A stretch of 64,000 nt of DNA from Neoconidiobolus thromboides FSU 785 (lineage: Eukaryota > Entomophthoromycota > Entomophthoromycetes > Entomophthorales > Neoconidiobolaceae): assembly GCA_025603075.1 (NCBI GenBank), contig MU626258.1, positions 349,828 to 413,827 of the forward strand, given 5' to 3'. The notes under the pieces are model-generated. The model was not told where the DNA came from, searched no databases, and was given only the letters and a program-made list of their open reading frames with translations. Below are positions 56,652 through 64,000 of the stretch, one piece after another. The translations under genes and the position numbers were made by a program. Positions within the stretch are counted from its first letter, which is position 1. Each line of letters starts with the position of its first letter.

Positions 56652-59600
56652 ATGACATCGACATCCACCTCCACTCTTAGTAGTAATGGTCTAAATAGTC
56701 AAATAGGCGCTTCTAATATGTATACCCGATTAGAATGTGTAGGTCGGGGAGCATATGGGGAAGTATATAAAGGGTAAATTTCTAAATTTTGAAGTAATAT
56801 CAAGTGAAATACTCACCTTTCATCTCATCTAGAATGGATCGAAGAACAGCCAAAGTAGTAGCTATAAAAATTTTAAATATGGACACGGATCAAGAAGAGA
56901 TAATTGATACTCAACGAGAAATTGGTTTATTATCTCAATTACAAGGCGCTGAAAGTTGTAATATCACTAGATATCATGGTTCTTTTTTAGAAGGTTCTAA
57001 ATTATGGGTCATTATGGATTATGCAGCTGGTGGCTCCATTCGTGGGTTGGTAAGTAGTTATTAATTAATTTAATTAAATTATAAATTTAAATTAATTATT
57101 TAGATGAAATCTTCTGTTATTGATGAAAAATGTATATCAATTATTGTTCGAGAGGTTTTATTATCCTTGGATTATATTCATAAACAAGGTATTATTCATA
57201 GGGACATTAAAGGTAATCATTTTATTTTTAATCCAAATTGGTAATTAGTTCTAATTACTTTGTTAGCTGCCAATATTTTATTAACTGAAAGTGGTCAAGT
57301 ACAATTATGTGATTTTGGTATAGCAAGAACCATATCTTTTAATTCAGTAAAACGGTATAGTTTTGTTGGGACCCCTTACTGGATGGCACCTGAAGTAATA
57401 ACGGAAGGTTCACCTTACAATCAAAAAGCGGATATTTGGTCATTAGGTATAACAGTCTATGAAATTGCATTAGGAAATCCACCTTATGCAGAACATGATC
57501 CAAAAACTGCATTAATGATGTTGGCTCAAGGTAAACCTCCTAGACTTACTGGGCCTTTTTCATCCCAGCTTAAAGATTTTGTTTCAATGTGTTTAACTTT
57601 TAACCCAGAAGAAGTAAGTTAAAGTGAAATTTTGTATAAAAAATAAGTTCATTAATTATTTAGAGACCTACAGCAGAAGAATTACTTAAATGTAAATTTA
57701 TTAAGGCTTATGCTAAATGTCATTATTCCCATTTAAAAGATCTTTTAACTCGACATGAAAAATTCAAAATGAGTCGAAGTACAAGAGCATCCTATATAGC
57801 TTCTATAGAAGTACCCAATGATCTAGAGTAATTTGTTTTATTGATTGATAATATTGATATTAATTTTATAGTGATGATTCGGATGATGATGATGTTGAAT
57901 CTCTTTGGAATTTTGATACTGTTAAATCTAGAAATTACAAAGATAATTCTATTTTACATGAAAATATGGGGGAAAGTTTCGCCATTTCAAGAACATCCAA
58001 TGGGTCTTATTCAAATACAATGAAATTTAATCTAACAGATACTATTAGAAATACAGTCAGAGAAAGAATACCAGCAAAGTTAAATTATAATAATATTGTT
58101 AATAATAACAACAACAATTCATCACCAGTTGATAATCATCCATTAGTTAAAATATTTTATGATTCAAATAAATCAAATATTAATATTAAAAGTCAAAAAT
58201 TTAATAATAATATTAATAATAGTAATAATATAGATAGCTCAACAAATTTTAATACATTTCATTCAGTAAATGAATCTAATACATTACCAATAACAATTAG
58301 TGTTACTCAAAATAAAGCAAATAATACACCATCAATTCATTCTCAAAGAAGTAATTCTAATTTAAGTAAAACTGAAAGTGAAACATCCAATAAATCATTA
58401 GACGTATTCAATAACAATTCAAATAATAATAGTAACAATTTAAATAAATCAAATACATCTTCGCCAAAGATTAATAATTTAAATTCGCCAAGTTATCAGC
58501 CAAAATCATCATTACGTCCAATAAGTCAACGTACTAAATTACCTATTCAACAACAACAGCAACAATTAGATAACTCAAAGCCAATTTTAATGACAAGGCA
58601 AATATCTGCTGATGCTCATGTTGTTTATTCACAAAAATTAGCGACTACTAGTCATGAAATATTAAATACACAAAATGAGTTAAATCAATCTAATTCAAAA
58701 CAATTGAAATTTAAAGACAATAAATTATCAACCATAAATCCCAATTTAAATAATTCAATTAATAATAATGACAATAATAATAATAATAATAACAAACCTA
58801 ATTTATATAAAAGGAGATCTAAATCTTTTTCACATATTCGAAATAATAACAACTCTAATCAAAATAATGAAACAGATTCAATAAAATCATTTAATCCACC
58901 TAACTCTGTTAAGTCATTAAGAAATATATTAAAAGACCGAAGTTTGAATAATCCAAGTTCACCTTATTTTAATAATTTAGATAATAATAAAACATTATCT
59001 TCGAGTCCCATATTATCAAAACCAAAATCTAATCAATCTAAATTATCAGAACAATCCTTTTTTACTAGTAAATCTTTGATTCAAAAATCTTCTTCAGCTT
59101 TATTTGTTGGCCATTCACCTCCTAAATTAACATTAAATCATTTATTAGAGGATGATAGTTTATTAGTTGATAATATTAATTCTATTGAAAATACGTTGTC
59201 TCCTATTAGCTCATCAATAGAATCTATTAAACCTAAGCCAAGATTAAAATTAATTGCACCAAAAACAAAAGTAATTATTTTATTTTATTTTACTTATTAA
59301 TTTTTAAATATACATAATAATTTTAATATTTTATAGGAAATAATTTCTAAATTTTCTACTCCTGATACACCTAGCATAAGTAGTTTATTACATATAGCAT
59401 CTAACAATAGTCAACCAAGCTCAACAATTTCTAAACTAGAAACTAACAATACAAGTAGTAGTTCTGCATTTTCAATGATATCTTCGAATAGTCAATTATC
59501 CACACCTAATTCATCTTTAGAAACTAAAGGTATTATTAATTCTGAATTTGTTGCTTCTCCACTATCTTCAATTTCTTTACGTGCACCAGGGCTATTGGAG

Positions 59601-59792
59601 TTAATTAGTTTAGAGAACAATAATGAATTAGAATTGCCAGATATTAAAGTGATTCCTTATCAATTGATGAATAACCCAAAAGAATTGAAATTGGAATGTA
59701 AGTCAATGGCCTTAGATTTAATTTATTGGCTAGATAAATTAGACCATTGTTTTGAAGAAACTAAAGTTATTGAGTTTTTTTCAAAAGGATGA
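56652..59792 (+). CDS. Ste20-family (germinal-centre-type) protein kinase with Asn-rich tail
   Basis: Seven exons (56652-56773, 56833-57049, 57104-57212, 57267-57613, 57664-57827, 57872-59270, 59337-59792) join to 937 residues. The kinase domain is N-terminal (about residues 25-280): glycine loop GRGAYGEVYKG, VVAIKIL with the ATP-anchoring Lys, HRDIKAANILL, LCDFGIA, and GTPYWMAPEVI, which is the Ste20-group activation-segment signature. An N-terminal kinase domain, followed by a long regulatory tail and no CRIB motif, indicates a GCK-type member (Kic1/Nak1/Sps1/MST-like), as in cell-polarity (RAM) pathways. The tail from about 330 to 780 is Asn/Ser-rich with poly-N and poly-Q stretches. A more conserved-looking end (about 830-937) includes APGLLELISLENNNELELPDIK and a helical ALDLIYWLDKLDHCFEE, possibly a docking module. 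Confidence 0.93.
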
Positions 59793-59940
59793 GAAGTAAT
59801 TCAAACATAATTATTAATATTGTTATTTAGATTATTTATTATTTATTATTTTTTAATTAGTAAACTTTTTGATCATTTTTTTTAAATGTATATTTTATAT
59901 TTTACTTTTAGACTTTTAAATTTATTTTAATTATAGAATA

Positions 59941-60041
59941 TACGGGAGTGTTTTTTTTAACTTCATTATTTTTTCCATTTTTTAAGTGCTATTTGAGCGG
60001 AAAGTTTGTTAATAAAATTAAAACAAAAACACATCCTTATA
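59941..60041 (-). mobile_element. MITE family copy 19, first of a tandem pair
   Basis: Left end TACGGGAGTGTTTTTTTTAAC, central AAGTGCTATTTGAGCGG, right end AAAACACATCCTTATA. Its right TA is also the left TA of the next copy. Confidence 0.9.
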
Positions 60042-60142
60042 TGGTGATGTTTTTTTAGTTTGATTATTTTTTCTATCTTTTAAGCGCTATTTGAGCAGAA
60101 GATTTGTTAGTAAAATTCTTAAACAAAGAAATACATCCCATA
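60040..60142 (-). mobile_element. MITE family copy 20, second of a tandem pair
   Basis: Left end TATGGTGATGTTTTTTTAG, central AAGCGCTATTTGAGCAG, right end AAATACATCCCATA. Same orientation as copy 19, with a shared TA at the junction. Confidence 0.9.
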
Positions 60143-60263
60143 CGTTATAAGTTATTAAATAATTTAAATTTAAAAAATATTAAAATAATTTCTATTTTAA
60201 AATACTATGTCTTTATATATATAAAGTAAGTTTAGAAGGTAAATCTATGACCTAATACCTTCC

Positions 60264-62581
60264 TTAATGATGAAAGAGTCTAAGATCAGTATGAGCAACT
60301 ACCATATTATAATTATTAGCAGTTGAAATGATATCATCATCACGAATTGAACCAGAAGGAGAAACAACATATTTGACCCCAGATTGTTTAGCACGATGAA
60401 TATTATCAGCAAATGGGAAAAATGCATCGGAAGATACCACTACCTCATTAAGTAATTGTTGATGAGCAATACGTTCTTCTTTAGTTAAAGGTTCTGGAAT
60501 TACTTCAAATACAGATTCCCAAGCAAGACGTTCTTCACCTTCACCAATTTGATCAATTACATAAAGATCAATAGCATTTGATTTTTCAGCTCGTTTAGTT
60601 TCCTTAATTAAAGAATAAAGAATATTAATCAATATGTATGTATTGTTTAGAATATTTTTTTACTTTTTTAAATTTAAAATTTAAAACTTTTGGATGATGA
60701 CGAGTCCACCAATTATCAACTTTATCTCCAGCTAATCGAGTACAATGAATACGTGATTGTTGTCCTGCACCAAGTCCAACAACCATCCCATTTTTAGCAT
60801 AACAAACTGAATTAGATTGAATATATTTAGCAGTAATAGTAGCTACTAACATATCAATAACAGCTTGCTCAGGGATCTAAAAATAACATAAAAGTATTGT
60901 TAAATACTCAAAAATCTAATTGATAAAATATTAAAACTTACTTCTTTATTTTGAGTAACAATATTATTAAATAAATCTTTAGTAATTAATTTATCATTTC
61001 TTTGTTGTTGAAGATATAACCCATAAACTTGTCGAGTTTCAATTGAAGATGGTTCATAGTTTGGATCCATTTCAAGTACTGTATATTTACCACCTTTCTT
61101 TTTAGCTAATATTTCTAACGCTTCTGAAGAATAACCAGGGGCAATGATACCATCTGATACCTAAATTAAATTAATATTAAATTAGTTATTAAAATAAAAT
61201 CTTATTATTGTTACTTCTCTAGATATAATTTTAGCTGTTTCTACATCACAAGGGTGAGATAAAGCTACCCAATCACCAAAAGAAGACATACGATCAGCTC
61301 CACGAGCACGTGCATAAGCACAAGCTAAAGGTGACAATTTTAAATCCTCTACCATATAAACAATACGTTCTTCATCTGATAATGGTAAACCAACAGCAGC
61401 ACCAGCTGGTGATACATGTTTAAAAGAAGCAGCAGCTGGTAAATTTAATGATTTTGATAAGTCCTATTATATAAATTAATATTAGTGTCATAATAAAAAT
61501 GCAAAATTAATTAATTAGACTATAAATATTACTTTAACTAAGGGCCAAGAATTAAGTGCATCTAATAAGTTAATATAACCTGGTGAACCACTTAAAACTA
61601 AATGAAAGAAAGATTATATTATATTATATATTATATTATATTATATATTATATTATATTATATTATATTACCTTTGATAGGTAAACTACCCTCTTTGACA
61701 AAAACTTGAGCTGGTTTTTGATGAGGATTAGCACCATAACGTAAATTCATTTGAGAATTAATTGAAGGTCCATAAAGTTTACGAAAGTAATCGGAAATAG
61801 CTTCATCATAATCAGCTGTATGATTAAAGGCTTTTAAAGCCAATGTTTTTTTAAATTCATTGAGTTTCTCATTATCTTTGCAATCTAATAATGTAATAAA
61901 TGATGCATAATCTTTTGGATCACATAGGATAGAAACTCGAGAATGGTTTTTGGCTGCTGCTCTTAATAAAGTAACACCACCTAAAAAAATCACTTATTAA
62001 AATTATCAATATCATAATAAAAATTATACCAATATCTATTTCTTCAACTGCTTGTTCAATAGTAACATCTGGCTTAGAAATAGTCTCTTTAAATGGATAA
62101 AGATTACAAGCCACGATATCAATTTTATCAATCTGCTGTTCAGCAAGATCTTTAAGATCGGATGGGATATCTCTAGCTAGAATACCTATTTTATTTTATT
62201 TTATTAAACTACATTCAATATACTAAATAAAATTTTTACCTCCATGGACAGCTGGGTGAAGGGTTTTAACTCGTCCACCTAACATTTCAGGTGCTTTAGT
62301 AATCGAAGATACATCTCTAAAATGGTTTTCATCTTAATCAATTTATTCATCATCGTGTATGAACTTACTCAACTGGAATATTAGCTTCTTTCAACATTTT
62401 AGAAGTACCACCTGAAGCTAAAATGCGATAATTACGTTTTGAAAGTTCCGAAGCAAATGGAATTAAACCATCTTTGTTATAAACAGAGAGTAAAGCTAGA
62501 ATAAGTAATCAATAATTAATAACTCATTATTTATTATATGTTAATTTAAAACTCACCAATTGGCTGAGAGTTGGATGTCAT
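60264..62581 (-). CDS. ADE17: Bifunctional AICAR transformylase / IMP cyclohydrolase
   Basis: About nine or ten exons encode the complete bifunctional enzyme of the last two steps of purine synthesis (AICAR to FAICAR to IMP). The N-terminal IMP cyclohydrolase (MGS-like) domain shows [49 protein letters not shown] and [17 protein letters not shown]. The transformylase domain shows [46 protein letters not shown] with the catalytic Lys-His, the [21 protein letters not shown] segment, [14 protein letters not shown], and the C-terminal end HTDLRLFHH, the usual end of this family. No key residue is missing. The start MTSNSQPI is in a tiny first exon. The gene converges on the kinase gene. Confidence 0.95.
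61614..61669. repeat. TTATA microsatellite inside an ADE17 intron
   Basis: Repeated TTATATTATA units fill most of a short intron between the exon encoding the LRYGANPHQ region and the one beginning VLSGSPGY on the minus strand. Confidence 0.8.
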
Positions 62582-63586
62582 TTTTTACAATTATAATAAA
62601 CGTTAGCTTAAATTTATTAACAAATTTCAATTGTAATTTTAGTTGACTAGTCTTTAAATAATTCACTTGATTCGAATAGCTATATTTAGTAATAATTGGA
62701 AACGAATAATCAGTTTTATGCAAATACTATTCTTAGAAAAAATCCCATAATAATGGTATTATTATAGCAAGGTTTTTTAGATATTGATCAGTTAGTATAA
62801 TATACACAAATAGGATAAAAAGTTTTAGAATACATTTGTATATTTAATGTAATAGTTTTGGAGTTTAATTTAATTTTTAAATAGATGTATTGTTTAAATA
62901 AAACTTTTAAATTGATTTTTTTTAAACATGTTGATATAAAATAAATAATTATAAAGATTTTAAAATATAAAAGTTTTAAATTAGTTGAAATTTACTTAAA
63001 TTAGATTTTTTATTTAACTTGGAAAACTTATTTTACTGTTCTATTTTTTTAAAATAATTAGTTTCTTTTAATTATACATTTTACATTATTTTTATTAAAT
63101 GTTTAATAAATATATAGTATATAGATATATAGTTATCTGGCTTTACTTTCTATCAAAATAAAAACAAAATGCAAGCTTTTATCAAATTTCAAAACAAAAA
63201 TTTTAAAAATTTTAATATAAGGAAAAACATATATAAGCATTATAATTCATTTATATTAATGTTAGTAAATATTCATAATAACTTAGAGTTTATGAAATTT
63301 TATAATAAAATAGTGTATATATTATTAAAATTTATTATCGATAATCATAAACTTAATTAAATAATATATAAAATTAATAGTTGAAAAAAACAGGAAACAA
63401 AAATTAATGAATAGTATCACTATCAATTATAACTTTAGTATACTTTTTTGATAAGTACAAAAGTTTTTAACATAAATATAAATTAACGTAATTATTTAAA
63501 AGCAATTAGTAGTAATAAAACGCTAATATTATAACTTATTACTAAAAAGAATATAAAATATAAAAATAACCAAATAAAAATTATTA

Positions 63587-63690
63587 CATGGGGATGTATT
63601 TCTGTGTTTAAGAACTTTACTAACAAATTTTCTACTCAAATAACGCTTAAAAGATAGAAAAAATAATGAAGCCAAAAAAACACCCCCACA
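63587..63690 (+). mobile_element. MITE family copy 21
   Basis: A well-preserved copy with left end TGGGGATGTATTTCTGTG and right end AAAAACACCCCCA. The flanks here are CA on both sides, not TA. Confidence 0.88.
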
Positions 63691-63762
63691 TAATATTTAA
63701 TAATTTACTATTTTATTAAGATTCAATAATAGTAATAACAAATATTTATCAGATAGTATATA

Positions 63763-63766
<4 letters not shown>

Positions 63767-63794
<28 letters not shown>
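63767..63794. repeat. (AAAT)n microsatellite abutting a MITE
   Basis: About six tandem AAAT units run directly into the left end of MITE copy 22. Confidence 0.85.
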
Positions 63795-63895
63795 GGACGT
63801 ATTTTTTTTGCTTGAGAGTTCTATTAGTAGTCTTTCCACTCAAATAGTGCTTGAAAAATATAAAAAGTGATGAAGCCAGAAAAACATCCTCAAAC
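63791..63895 (+). mobile_element. MITE family copy 22
   Basis: Left end AAGGACGTATTTTTTTTGC, centre CTCAAATAGTGCTTGAAAAA, right end AAAAACATCCTCAAACA. It lies about 100 bp from copy 21 in the same orientation. Confidence 0.8.
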
Positions 63896-64000
63896 ATTTT
63901 AGCAATTTATAACTGCGAAATGTCGCTTTGTCAGATCTATGATTGATTGTAACATAACATCACTTAAGTTGTTGTGTTCTTGAGTTTAGACACAATCAAT

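Larger units (their letters stand above)
59793..60263. other. Intergenic between convergent genes, occupied by a MITE pair
   Basis: This gap between the kinase (+) and ADE17 (-) 3' ends is about half filled by two abutting MITE copies (59941-60142). Confidence 0.7.
62582..64000. other. Intergenic to window end
   Basis: AT-rich sequence upstream of ADE17. It contains two MITE copies (63587 and 63791) and an AAAT microsatellite. A 63-codon frame at 63169-63360 is of AT-driven composition (N, K, I, F) and is not called. The last ~100 bp show nothing recognisable. Confidence 0.6.

Noticed and set aside
63169-63360. 63-codon plus-strand frame starting MQAFIKF
   Set aside because: Composition is almost only N, K, I, F, Y and L, as expected by chance at this base composition. 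No domain or neighbour supports it.
12111-63895. CRISPR-like interpretation of the dispersed repeats
   Set aside because: The repeats are inverted-repeat elements scattered over the window in both orientations, with TA flanks, in a spliced eukaryotic genome. There is no regular spacer array.

Overview
The window is nuclear DNA from a very AT-rich eukaryote with compact genes, most likely a fungus and probably an early-diverging one. The evidence is: many short introns (roughly 40-70 nt) bounded by GTAAGT-like donors and TAG acceptors; fungal-looking versions of Spb1, RPB3, a myristoylatable G-alpha, an Usa1/HERP-type ERAD factor and a two-thioredoxin PDI with a D-domain; and Asn/Gln-rich low-complexity tails. 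Species assignment is not possible by eye. An AT-rich entomophthoralean-type fungus would fit, and an amoebozoan is not formally excluded. I see no organellar, bacterial or viral genes.

Layout. 1-11.6 kb holds a DGAT2 acyltransferase (+), a small TIM chaperone (-), a two-RRM RNA-binding protein with prion-like flanks (+), SEC63 (+), and a long acidic protein (-) whose C-terminal part is a DGAT2 homologue lacking the catalytic His-Pro-His-Gly motif. 11.6-15.6 kb has no genes: it holds eight copies of a ~105 bp inverted-repeat element (a MITE) and a ~1.1 kb imperfect palindrome. 15.6-20.7 kb has a second intact DGAT2 and SPB1, both (-). 20.7-29 kb is mostly repetitive or non-coding, with a small secreted protein made of two copies of one domain, a Ser-rich orphan, a decayed LINE 3' end and more MITEs. 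29-36.5 kb has an RCC1-repeat protein, a G-alpha subunit and a FAR1/WRKY-GCM1-like zinc-finger protein, all (-). 36.5-40 kb is non-coding with MITEs. 40-46.2 kb has PDI and Yju2 (both -), a structured box C/D-like RNA candidate and an apyrase (+). 46.7-62.6 kb is gene-dense: an Usa1/HERP-like ERAD protein (-), a SWI3/RSC8-type chromatin remodelling subunit (+), an F-box protein with an EF-hand-like C-terminus (+), RPB3 with unusual extensions at both ends (+), a germinal-centre-type Ste20 kinase (+) and the bifunctional purine enzyme ADE16/17 (-). The last 1.4 kb is non-coding with two MITEs.

How the genes relate. Most are unlinked housekeeping genes, as expected for a eukaryote. Two themes recur. 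The first is ER and lipid biology: two active DGAT2 enzymes, one DGAT2-like pseudoenzyme, Sec63, PDI, Usa1/HERP and an apyrase. The second is low-complexity N/Q/Y-rich extensions grafted onto conserved cores (the RRM protein, RPB3, the kinase, the ERAD factor). The most unusual objects are the DGAT2-like pseudoenzyme with a ~300-residue charged N-terminus, the Tyr-Asn pentapeptide tail on RPB3, the internally duplicated secreted protein, and the dense family of short TA-flanked MITEs.
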